Source of the DNA: Metallyticus violacea
Taxonomy: Eukaryota > Arthropoda > Insecta > Mantodea > Metallyticidae
NCBI GenBank assembly: GCA_030762175.1
Contig: CM060838.1
Span: forward strand, 23,368,001 to 23,432,000
Direction of reading: 5' to 3'
DNA: 64,000 bases
A model generated the notes under the pieces. That model was given only the letters and a program-made list of their open reading frames with translations, was not told where the DNA came from and searched no databases. A program made the translations under genes and the position numbers. Of the stretch, positions 21,950 to 33,097 are shown piece after piece (the stretch's first letter is position 1; each line of letters opens with the position of its first letter).

Positions 21950-22772
21950 TTACTTGTTACGTTTTATATGTAAATTACGCATAATTTAATTAATAGTATA
22001 TTACATGGCGTAGAAAATCAGTCTGCTTTAAATCTGGTTTTGTCATATATTAATCTTACTTATATTACACCCATGCCTTAATTATACTCATTTTGAACCA
22101 TGAATTTATTGCACATTTCACTTTTTTAAAAGTATTAACATGCTGTATTTTTAAATATTGAGAAAACTGTTGATTCGTACGTCTCATTATGCCTGGTTGC
22201 ATAAGCAGGTCTGTAGGAAAGAAACAAGTTTTGTCGTAATACCAAAAACATAAAGGTGCCAATTGAATATAAAATTTAACTGCTTATTTTATAATAAGCT
22301 TATTTTATTTCCAACACTCATAATATCCCTTGTTAACACTTTTGTTATGTTTTAATATTCGTTGAAAACATGTTATGCACTTTTAATGTTTATAAACACC
22401 CACTCTCATACTTAATCACACTAATATTCTTCATTGTCATGATCTTGTAACTTAAGTGTGTAATATTACTTATATGAAGCAGGTTCTTGGAAATTTCGAA
22501 GCTCAGTCAATTTATTATGATATTGCGGACAAAAGATAAGTTAGAAAAAAGTTTTTCAAGTGGCCTGGGGTGTTAAGTAACTTCATTGCAACTCCTGACA
22601 ATTAGGCTGCGGAGCAGTATCAGAATATTCGTGGTGATCTAACCCCCCCCCCCTTCTTCATAAGCAAACTTTGCAGATTTCTTTAGCCACTGCTGATTAT
22701 GCCAGAGGGGTAAAGGATTTCTAAAATGAATTCCTCTACTTGTACATGATATTTCTCCTTCAGTTTCAATTT
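21950..22772. other. Intergenic, unrecognised
   Basis: AT-rich, with a C11 run at about 22643-22653. The 3' remainder of the hAT relic may extend into 22480-22772 on the minus strand but shows no clean frame. Confidence 0.35.
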
Positions 22773-23222
22773 CTAGTAAGGAGGATGAAGCACATTAGCA
22801 GAAACACTGTATATATTTAGCGATCGATTTTTTTTTCTTTTTTCTACATGAGGCAAGAGGTCCTTACGGTTATCAGGTACATGAAGATCCATCCACAGTT
22901 CAAAGAAAACTGTCACATTTGCTTCTTGTTTTTGGAATTCATTTATTAGTTGACGCACTGAACTAGGTAATGCAATTGTATCAGCAAATTCTTTGAGAAA
23001 TCCACTATCATAGAGAAGGGGCTTGATTAAAGAAGGTAGTTTCTCAGCTTCATCATTGGCATTAACTGTCCTAATTGCACTTAAATGTGTAATGAAGGAT
23101 AAACAGGCATCTCTCTGAGAGCACCAGCAAGTGTCTGTAACAACACATGCTTTGGAGTCATAATTTTCTACAATTTCGTGTTTTCGATTAGGACGATTTA
23201 AAGACTTTAACCATGCGTTCAC
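22773..23222 (-). pseudogene. hAT-like transposase fragment
   Basis: A 149-codon minus-strand ORF includes CVVTDTCWCSQRDACLSFIT, which looks like the hAT T-x-RW-S block with RW lost. It ends SANVLHPPY, resembling the hAT motif before the dimerisation domain. Length is far below a full hAT transposase (about 600 aa). Upstream minus-strand text to about 23440 may be the same relic in shifted frames. The family assignment is by memory of motif style. Confidence 0.5.
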
Positions 23223-24769
23223 GCGAGATACAATGTTTTTTGAGAAATTTCTTGGCTAGAAGATTCCCAATATTACAGACAGAAATGTGTTACGTATTGT
23301 CTGATATGGTATCACATTGTATCGTTCGTTAGCTATGTCTATAGACATTATCGAGTTGGAACTCCCTTGTGACGGCTGTAGCAGTAGTTCACGAGATTTG
23401 GCAGAAGTTCGAGTGCAGGTTTTCTTTGAGCTTTCAAGCATTCCCTTGATGTGTTTTTACATTTACTCCACATTCACAAAACTTGACACACATTTTATGT
23501 TCAACAATATTTGGAATAAATGCGAGTTCCTCGTTTACCCATAAAGATGGCAATCGTCTACTTACTGTCGAGACAAGCCACTCTCATAGTAAAGGAGACG
23601 TTAACATGAATCCTTTTACAACTGGAGCAACGACTACGAGTTGAAGGAGAAGAAGAAACAAAGAAAAGAAAATCATTCAGCACTATGCAAATTTGGTGAC
23701 ATTTTGAATTGTGAACCTGAATTCAAATGGAAATAATTTCATCTATTTCAAATGTGTACAAACAAAGTGCAGCGATATTGAGAAATTTTTAATACTAACT
23801 TACGCTGGATTAAGAAAAAAATGATATTTTAAAATTTTAAATTGCATGTTATATCCTGTTGTAAGTCACATTGCATGATTGTTACTATTCCTCTTTTTAA
23901 TATGTTGAGTGAATACATTGCTGAAATTAAGTTTAAAATTGAAAATGTTAAATATGCATATTAATATTTTTAAAATATATTGAATTATGAAAGCTATCCA
24001 CAACGTTTACATTAAAAAAAGGTGAAATGTTGCTAAAACAGAAATTATGTCATATCTTCACAAATTTTCAGAACATAAATATATTTTTTCCCAACATTTT
24101 AGAAGATAAGCCCTGCTTATAAAAAGTACAAACATTTTCATTTCAATGAACGGTTGATAGTGTTTGTAAGCCAAGGATTGGCAAGCTTATTTGCTTCAAG
24201 CAGATTATGAAAACTCATAATTGAACTTTGGAGCAATCTACTTAATGCGAGTGAATCGACATGCTGCATCGCTAACAAACTTAATAGTTGATATACACAG
24301 AACAATGTTTCAGCTAATGCATTTTTTTTTTTTTTTTTTTTTTTTTTTTGCCTGTAGAAATGATTGTTCATATTAGGGACAACTTACGATCTTATCCCGT
24401 GTTGCTGAATTTGAGGTTTAATCAGTGACATATTGTGTTCTGGATTCACCCAGTTAATATATTTTAGCATTTTACTCTACAGTGCGGTTGCTTTTAGTTG
24501 AGACGAAGAGTAGAAAAAGATAGCACATTACAGCAATAGACAGTTTTAACTGCCTAATCTTAAAAACATTGTTATTGAAACTTACTATATAAAGTATGGA
24601 TTAGGTTGAAACATGGAATTTAGAAAGAGATAACATGAACTCAACTTTTCGTTAACGTTACCGTTTCTACAATTCTATCCAGCACTGCAATTCATTATTT
24701 ACTGGAAGATGGAGGGAAAAGGTTACCCTATCAATTAATGTCATCTTAGAGGGCCCCGGCAGGCTGTTA
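23223..24769. other. Intergenic, mostly unrecognised
   Basis: It contains a poly-T tract of about 25 at 24325-24349, possibly the tail of a minus-strand retro-insert. No gene is supported. Confidence 0.35.
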
Positions 24770-26033
24770 GTTTTTTCCCTTTTCATTGTCCTCGGATTCC
24801 TCTTCATGATCACAGTCACCCACCTCGCTATTCGAGTCGCTTTCTTCTAAATGTATGACAAAACTGTCCATTTCATCAATTTATCCGTCTTTCTGCCTAT
24901 AGAATTCATTTATAGTATCCATCTTCACAAGCACACCGCCAGTTTTCGGGAGTAACTGTATTTATAGCGATGTGAAACAACTCAGCAAATTCATATGATA
25001 TGAAAGTCACGTTATGTTTCGTCAATCATTTTTATTTATGTCCAAATTACTTCAATTGCGTTCAGGTTGTAATGGTAAGGACGTAAACGAACTATATTAT
25101 GTCTATTTAATTTAGTGATGATATCAATTTCGTGTGGTCTGAAAGCATCTTTATGTTTCTGAACTTGTCGTACAAAACAATTGCTGTAACTTGTTCCTCA
25201 AAGCCGGATGTGGAAACCAATTTTGTATTTTTAAGTGAAATTGAAATGGGGGTTTATTTATTTCAACTAAGTGATACAATGCATAATCCATAACAATAAT
25301 GCTATGCTTAGAGATTTTCAGCAGAAATTAAACACATGTAGCACTTTCCAGCAGTTGTTCCAGCATGCAAAATAATACATTTTAAACCCTTTCCTAACGG
25401 CACACGCATAGGATGTTCTGATTCGCTAACATGGGAAACCCATATTTTTCCCTTCGAGTGATTTTCATTCACCTAAATTTTATCTAAGTAGATAATTGGC
25501 CGCCCAGACTTCTTAAAATTTTCATTTCTTAATAAATTAAATCTTTTCACTGTGACATCCGGTTTGTACATCAGGAATTTATTTTCCAGATTAATTTTTA
25601 CATAATGAAAACCCATGCCCTTCATTATTTTACATAAAGTCCACTTACTTCCACGGAAAATGTCTGGTGCTTTTAACTACTGGTTGATATCATTTAAGTT
25701 CGGCAAGAAATGTGATTGGAACAAATCATAAATTGTACTGCGTATAGCGCATTTCGTAAAGGAATTCACTGCTGCTTTCATTGGTGTTCTGTTGAGTAAT
25801 TTCGTTTCGGATTTTTTATTCCCTGGAGTTTTTCGTCCACTTTCTACTTTCCTGCACCTTCTGTAAATCAAGTGCGATATATCCTGGTGGCTCCAGATGT
25901 CCTTCCCAATATCTGCGCGACTGCTATTGTTGATATCGGATTTCATTGTCTCCCGTTCATCAGTAAAGAACGTGTGCACTCTACGTACAATTTCGCTTGC
26001 ATCTGATTGCACAGTTTCCTCGTTTTTCAACAC
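24770..26033 (-). pseudogene. Degenerate DDE-superfamily transposase
   Basis: The minus-strand N-terminal ORF (26033-25677, 118 codons) carries a helix-rich segment. It then continues in broken frames: DVTVKRFNLLRNENFKKSGR, PIIYLDKI-stop-VNENHSKGKIW (expected YxDETWVN around the first catalytic Asp), PLGKGLKCIILHAG, RLRPYHYNLNAIEVIW (expected LPPYHC-x-NPIE-IW) and an acidic tail DCDHEEESEDNEKG. The order and motifs fit a Tc1/IS630-like endonuclease family common in arthropod genomes. In-frame stops show it is dead. Confidence 0.72.
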
Positions 26034-26939
26034 CCGCTTGTAACAAAATGAAGGCCAGCGAAACAGTCACGGCTAAACATATCATGATGCTTTCCAAAAT
26101 TCATTGTCAAAAGAGGCAACTGGTCACACAAATATTACAACTACAATTGCCCCTGAGAAACTATGCAGGGTATGATGGCTGTTAGAGTGCTTCTCAGCCC
26201 CTTTGATCGTCATTAGCTCAATCTTCTCCTAAACAGGCCAGGCAGCGAAAAGGCCATGCTTTAACTTAAACAAAACAGTCCGTAATTATTAAGGTCTACT
26301 ATTTTGTAATTAAATAATACTATGCACTTAAAATATTTCTGGAAATTTATTAATCATTTCTGCCAAACCAATCAATACAGAGTTCACGGTTAGTTAGACC
26401 TTTCTGGATTGCGATCTCCATCACAATATTTAAAATTTATCTTTCTTCATTTTGCTTGACGTTTAAGGATGTGCTTTGGGACCATAGTACGGTACATTAT
26501 GTAAAACCATAACGCAGTTTATACGTAGATCTAGGATTAATTTTTGAGTCAGCCGTTCTCAAACTGTGACTATCTCGTTAGTTTTATCCTATTCCAAATT
26601 AATAGATAGATGTTGCAGCATCAATCAAACTGTCTTCGGAATCAATATGGACAACAAATGATCAATCTTTTACATCTTCTGCATTGTAATACTTATCATT
26701 GTCAAATTACTACGCAGTTATATTTATTAATTTGTACGAGAAACGAGGCTGAATCTCGATCAAACCTATTCTTCCCCTCCCCCTTTTGCTTTGATAATTT
26801 CGACATTTAGTCACAATTTAACAAAAATTATACTTAAATGTCCAAAGTCAAAGGGAACCCAGTTTTTTTTTTTCTTCTTCCATTAATCACTGAAAGTAGT
26901 TTTTCATAAGTAGGAAAAGCAGCAAAAATCTGTCACACT
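26034..26939. other. Intergenic, unrecognised
   Basis: Short chance ORFs only. No motif is seen. Confidence 0.35.
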
Positions 26940-27060
26940 TAGCTTTATTATGCGCTTATCCGCAGGTGCGGATATCTGCGTTTCGTTGGATCCGAAGTGA
27001 ACCTGCGATCTTGAGTTTAGGAGGCAAGTATGGTTATCACTACACCACCAAGATGGACTT
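26940..27060 (-). repeat. SINE family 1, tRNA head only
   Basis: The minus strand has GGTGTAGTGATAACCATAC (A box) and a decayed B-box region before ATCCGAAGTG text. The body seen in other copies is missing after the head. Confidence 0.6.
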
Positions 27061-27429
27061 TTCGTAGAACTAAGGGCATAAAAAATCGCAGCTTTCATTC
27101 TGAGTAACTACGCAAATACGTTTAATTTTGTTTAGGTACAATTTGTAAGAATTTAGTACATTTTTTTTTCTAATTTCTGTGTTATATTTTCATATCAAAA
27201 CGAAGATTTTAATATTCTTTCTTTTAACAACATGAATGACGGTATTGTGCGATTGTTATTAACAGTCAATGCTCCCAAGACATGTTTCAGTGCTCTACTC
27301 AGTTTCATTTATATTAAGAGAACGTTTCCTTCCCTAAATTTAATCAAAAAGAATCATGACACCGTTGAAATGTTTATACATGTAATGTACATTTACTTTC
27401 AAACAATAACATGGAATATAAAATGATTA
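27061..27429. other. Intergenic, unrecognised
   Basis: AT-rich, with no supported feature. Confidence 0.3.
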
Positions 27430-27960
27430 CGCCCTAAAATTATTTCGCTTGGTTTTATGTTTATATCTATTTAAAATATAGCAAACTTGAATACTTTGAG
27501 GAATCTATACTTTGCACATTTTAACAGTTTATTAAAATTTAATGTGATATTTTGGGGTAGCTGTAATAAAGAAAATATAATTTTCAAAATTCAAAAACGA
27601 GCAATTTGAATAATAATGAGGAAGAAATAAAGGGAATTATGTAATAATTATTCCTAAAACTGCACAAATTACCACTTCCTTGCTTATATATTAGAAGTCG
27701 TAACATTTTTTAGAAATCATTTGGTATACTTTCGGACTAACTGTGAAAAACATAGTTATTACACAAGAAATAACCATAAACTGAGTATAAATACGCATAA
27801 TACTTCATTATTCAGCAAAAGCATTCCAGACATTCTGGAATTATATTATACAACTAGCTGTCTAATAATGTTAAACATAAGAAGCTATTTTTACATACAT
27901 AGTGAAAAAATTGTTATTACAACACCGTTTTCATTTAATTGAAGAATTTGTAAACTCTTC
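27430..27960 (+). pseudogene. LINE C-terminal fragment (jockey/CR1-like)
   Basis: Frames read VIFWGSCNKENIIFKIQKRA (the GI-x-FWG and IQKRAIR blocks after the RT thumb), YILEVVTFFRNH, then YYTRNNHKLSINTHNTSLFS, which is the typical C-terminal run of these LINEs. Stops are scattered. It is a third independent LINE piece, probably from the same family as 14230-15560. Confidence 0.75.
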
Positions 27961-30000
27961 CCAACAATTATGAGTATAATTTTTTTAACTCTAAATCTAT
28001 ACCTTATATATTCACATGTTTTAAAATCAGAATTAAGTATAAAGTACTTAATTAACAAATGTCTATATAAGACTTAGCTTTAAAACAAAATATTAAACTA
28101 TGCTTATTTTCATAGCCACATATTTCCGTTATTTCACTTAATATTTATGTAATTGCTAAATATGATCTGCATTGACAATGACTGTATCTCGTAAATTGCT
28201 TTATAGTTACTGTTGTCCATTTTTCTTTTAGTTTTTTTTTAACTAATATTGTAATTTAATATGCATGTACATCCATGCAAGACTGGTTCAGTGGAAGAAA
28301 AGGCCCCAAGACGTTAACTCAGTCAGTATAAATAAACACATATATAAAAAACCGATATGTTCTTATCCAAACAATTCGATTATTAAATATTACTAAATAT
28401 TGAAAAGCAAAAGCTAGTTTCATGATTTTTGTAATAATACTAAATACAATTAAGTAAAAAGGTATATAACAGTATGGTTTGTATATTATATCCTTCTGAA
28501 TGTAAAATATAATTAAAGTAATGTACCTTTTATTTCTAGAGCTGTTCCTTTTTAATTCAACATTCGTTAAAAAAAATATGCCGTATTTAAATTTCTTTAT
28601 ATAGAGCAGCGATATGCAAAATTTGAACGGTATAATGTACATAAAATATTATGAGTAATATTGTTTTTAAAATTATGTAGGTATAAAATATCTGCATATA
28701 TTTAAATACAGAAGTATGAAATTATCGTTTTTTTAAGTGCTTTTAATTATGTAAATGTTGTATTAAAGAGTCGATACCCTAAGTCTCAGTAATCCTATGT
28801 CTCGTAAACCCAAACCACCAGTATATTAGTTTGTGGTGAAGATTTAATGCCAGCCAATCAACCTTTGGAAGTCAATCTGGCGGAAACACCCTCTGTCAAA
28901 AAAGTTGGAGAGGAAAAGAGAAAATTTTCAAGTACGGAAGAAAAATTCAATTAAAGTGAGGTCATTTCTGTACTGAATGCCTTGCCATGGTTCATGGACA
29001 TCTTCAGGTATTGTTCTCAATAAAAATAGCAAAACTTTGCAATAAAACATGAAGTAAGGCTCAGAAACACAAAGAAACTGGTGATTTCTTTTTACTGTGT
29101 TACGTAAATTTGTTCGACTTTCAGGTTAATTAGAAAGATCTAGAGAGGAGTTTTATAGTGAAAAACTAGTTCTAAGAATATATAAAACTTTCTGAAATAT
29201 CTATAAAATATCTATAAATTACAAGGGCATCCGCAAGAGGGGAACAGTGGTTCAGTTGTCCCCTCTCAAGGTTTTGGAAATTAATAAATTTTCACTTAAT
29301 GGCCAAAAACACTGATGTTTTAAAATAAAGCATTTAAGGTGAACATAACTGATTAACTAATATTTTCTTGTTATATTAGCTTTAAAAGTTAGATTCTGTC
29401 ATTGATTTTTCGAACCTGGAACATTGTAATCGCCTCAACTTTAAAAAATACGTTGCCCCTTCCTTAAAAATAAAAAAATAATCTGCGGACGTCCTTGAAA
29501 AAGAATGAGATTTAATAAATATTAGTTAATTAATTAGTTAATTTTATTTATATTAGCAGAGGCTTTTTCCACTCTATCCATGCACCCGGCTGCTCGCCTA
29601 CCTACCTATCTGTACAATATAAAATCGGAATTTTATTTTCAATTTCTGAATTGTTTTAATCACAACCAATTTACTATCAAAAAGAAAATTGAAGACCGAG
29701 AGAAAAAAATTCTTTTGATTGCAGATTCAGAGGTAATCTCTGTCTTATCTAGCTCTTAAGTAGTTGGAATTTGAATTGGTATTATAAGCATACGGTGATT
29801 ATATAAATTTGAATGTGGTATATTAGTGAACAAAGGTATATTTAGGTGTCATTATTTATTTCGTGCGGTATATTTTATTTTTGCTTTTTGGCAACATAAT
29901 TACCTCCACATTCATTGGCGGTAATACGGTTACCTTCCGTATATCACAGGTCATTTAGTTGTAATATCATCTTCTGTGGGCTTTAAATATCAGTATCGGA
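27961..30000. other. Intergenic upstream of PCLAF
   Basis: AT-rich. A short plus-strand frame near 28840-28960 (AETPSVKKVGEEKRKFSS) looks protein-like but is isolated and lacks start and splice context. Nothing else is supported. Confidence 0.35.
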
Positions 30001-30066
30001 CTCGGGGACTCGGTGCTCTGGGTAATAAATAATAGGTAACGAAATCAGAAAAGCTAGTTAAGAATA

Positions 30067-30381
30067 ATGGTGCGTACAAAGAATACTGCTGTAAGAATTG
30101 GAAACAAAGCTCCAAGAAAGGCAATAAGTACTCCGTCATTGGATCTGAAGGGAAAAAGTATTGCAGATTTATTTAAATCCAAATCGTCAAGTGGAGACAC
30201 AGGCAATCCATACTGTCCTCGTGAAACACCACCATGGCAGAAGGAAATTACAAAATTCTTTAAACCTTCTTCTAAACCAGCGACTTCTGTTTCGGCTGAA
30301 GCATCTTCTGAAGACGCTATTTCGGCAAATGCGGAAGAAGATAACATGGAAACACAAACCGATGAAGCAGAGCGTACCTAA
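30067..30381 (+). CDS. PCLAF: PCNA-associated factor PAF15, single exon
   Basis: The protein binds the PCNA sliding clamp at replication forks and regulates its access to translesion polymerases (family knowledge; nuclear). The 104-residue ORF starts MVRTK, as in vertebrate family members. It has the conserved APRK at 15-18. The core block GNPYCPRETPPWQKE (46-60) runs into a canonical PIP box, QKEITKFF (residues 58-65: Q58, I61, F64, F65). The tail is acidic and Ser-rich, and no KEN box is seen in it. Length is close to the vertebrate protein (about 111). The frame is uninterrupted, whereas vertebrate genes are split, so intron loss or retroposition is possible. A polyadenylation hexamer lies 250 bp downstream and no poly(A) tract follows, which argues against a recent processed copy. 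Confidence 0.88.
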   Translation: MVRTKNTAVRIGNKAPRKAISTPSLDLKGKSIADLFKSKSSSGDTGNPYCPRETPPWQKEITKFFKPSSKPATSVSAEASSEDAISANAEEDNMETQTDEAERT

Positions 30382-30630
30382 ACTGATCTTTGAAAAACAG
30401 AACATAATGCCATTCATCTGCTTACATATGTGTCAAGTGAAGTTAATTGCTGTGTAGGCTATAATGCCTTAAATGGGTGAAACAATATATGGAGAAGTGA
30501 ACTTGTGAATTATGACATAGTAATGGTGCCAGAAAATTTTAAAGTGTATTTTTGCATGATGTAAACTTTTCACATATTTAAAGTACATATTTGTTTCTTT
30601 TTTGTGATTTGCAAGTTCACATTGCACTTT

Positions 30631-30636
30631 AATAAA
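30631..30636 (+). terminator. PCLAF polyadenylation signal AATAAA
   Basis: An AATAAA hexamer lies 250 bp after the PCLAF stop codon, in AT-rich sequence followed by a T-rich stretch (30663-30671). Position and context fit a 3' end signal. Confidence 0.55.
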
Positions 30637-30639
30637 TAT

Positions 30640-32828
30640 TAATATTCATACTCAAAACTAACTTTTTTTTTGCATGTTAGCCTACTTAAAAGGTTTTAAA
30701 ATCTTATTTTGTTATTTTCTAGGGTGGGGTTATGTCTTTTATATTTTTTCGAGTATTAATTTACTTTTTGAAGTATGCTACATCCCATGGTAATAGCTTA
30801 AGTAATGTTAAGCGATCAGAAGAAGAAATGTGGAAGGAACTGCTATGTAACGTTTTCTATCCTTGTTCATGCATGCTAGTGCCAATAAAAGTAAACTGTT
30901 GTCAGATGCCTATGGTTAGAAGTCCAGCTGGCATGCAAAATCTGAGTTGGAGGTTTTCATGCAATTGCCAGACTATACTTTACGTGATGAACATAATTAA
31001 TTGATGCAAATGAGCCCAGAACGAAGTAAATCTGTTTACGTAACATTTTAAAATAGTTTAACACTATATTATTTATTCTTTCCTTTCATATGGAGATAGA
31101 GCTGTAACTTTGACTCGTTCAGATTGTCCAGCTGATACAGCTAGAATTTAACTTGTAAAATGTAAACTGATATTATTTGCATTGTATACAACAGCGCCCT
31201 TCCTCATAATCAAGTAAAAACTGATCCAGTTTATCAAGTCAGAAATGTTGGTGAATGGCTTTGTTTCAAGCAGTAATACTCATGTTAATGCCTTTCTTGT
31301 TCTAGGGTCCTTGGGGCTAAGGCTAAACTCTAATGAGTCTAGAAAATGCTGCTCATTCCATTCATCCTTCTGTCACAGTGAATTGATAATGCCAAGATTT
31401 GTTTGATTGGTCAGCAGATAATTATAGTGTACTGTAATGGATATAACCACTTATTGGTGCTGTAGTCATTTTTATTGGAGTAATGCCTTTCTTAATAATA
31501 TAGTCATTACCATATATGTAAAACTGATTATCTGGTTATAAGTTCCAAAACATGCCACCTACAGAAGGATAATTACAGCTTACCCTAGGTTTCCTAGTGA
31601 CTCTACCAAATGGACATTGAATAAATAATTAATCGACTATCATATCTGGATATTGAAACCAAATGTCACATTGCATTTGCCTTTTTCCTACTTTTTGATT
31701 ACATCAAAGAAAAGTGCATTCCATGTTCAGTGTCTTGAACAATTTAGCCACTCCATATCGTATTTTGTACACTTAATAGATCTCGTTAATATATAAATTA
31801 ATCTCCAGGATTTAACAAATCAAAAGGAAAGAACAAGAAGAGTATTTTTAAAACATGCTATCAAGACTAGCATGTGGGCTAATCCAACCAGAGCATTTTT
31901 GTTCCTAAATATAGGGCAAGCAGCATACACATGCATTTACTTCTATGATAAGGTCATATTGGGACCATGGGTTGGAGATAGTAATGCAATGCATAGGCAT
32001 AGAAGCCAACACAAGATGGGAGGGACCAGGTGGCATTCACCCTGCAGATAATTAGAAAGTGATTGTCTTTTTTCTCTTTCTTCAAGTGGGTAAAAGTTGT
32101 AAACAGAGCATTATAAACATTGAAATATTTTTATATATAAGGGTCTTAGCCAAGTAATTTCAGATAGGAAACCTAGGGTTTATGGTTTTATATTTCCATG
32201 TTAAGACGTATAAACTTCAAAGAACATGCATATTACTGACTTCTCTCAAGTTTCATTTGAAATGATGGTAAAAAAAATTACATATTAAAAGTGACGTTTA
32301 TTATTTTTTTAAATATAATTCTAATTGCAAGCCTTAGAAGTAATTGTTTCCTAATTCTCATTAGCTAAATACTGTAAAAATTTATAATTACAGCTTTTTA
32401 AGTGTCTTGTCATGAAACAAGCAACTGTTACAAAAAAAAAATTATATCTTGCAATACTGTGGGAAAAAAATTTAACGCAACATTTTTATTAACATTGCAA
32501 GTTCCTATTACTACACAAATACAGTGACATACATCATTTGATTGTAAATATGCAGTGTTATAACTACAGCCCAAATTTATGGTAAAATGCCTGTTTTATT
32601 TGTGACCTTCAGAAAAGATTTAAATTTACAGAAATTACATTCATAAACTATCAAACATTATCATGTTTCATTTTTACCTTTTTTGTATTTTATTATGTAC
32701 TATTCTGCCTATTTCTGTTTTTTGTAATCATTTTGTAATTTTTATATTATTGTAGTGTATTATTGGCAGGAATAAAAAGCCATTCATTATCTGTTGTTGT
32801 GGATTTCATTTTATAAAGTTGATTTTTT
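30640..32828. other. Intergenic, unrecognised
   Basis: A 90-codon plus-strand ORF at 30732-31004 has no family resemblance and poor composition for a protein. No repeat is recognised. Confidence 0.35.
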
Positions 32829-33097
32829 GATTTATGGATACTCTTTAACATATCAGGTCATCAGCATCCTGTTCACTACAGGGCGTGAAATGGCTGGTAA
32901 ATTTTGCTCATAGGCCTCTTCTTTCAGGCTTGTTTCTTTTTTGTGCTGTAAATCTACAACACGGGACCCACAGCTTTATTTCCCTTCCAAAAGAAGGCAT
33001 ACTTAGGATTTTTATGTCATTCACCCTGGCTGGGATTGAACTCGTGATCTTGGGTTTACAAGAAATATGGTTACTACTTCACCACCAGAATTGACAT
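32829..33097 (-). repeat. tRNA-derived SINE, family 1
   Basis: The minus strand has the tRNA-like head (about 33030-33095, B-box-like GAGTTCAATCCC) and the full family 1 body, with the phrases for AAGTATGCCTTC and GGCCTATGAGCAAAATTT. It is moderately diverged. Confidence 0.75.

Noticed and set aside
28319..28642. 107-codon minus-strand ORF rich in Ile, Tyr and Phe
   Set aside because: Composition follows AT-rich DNA and no motif is present.
30054..30457. Overlapping ORFs in other frames of PCLAF
   Set aside because: The plus-strand 30067 frame carries the conserved PIP box; the others have no family resemblance.
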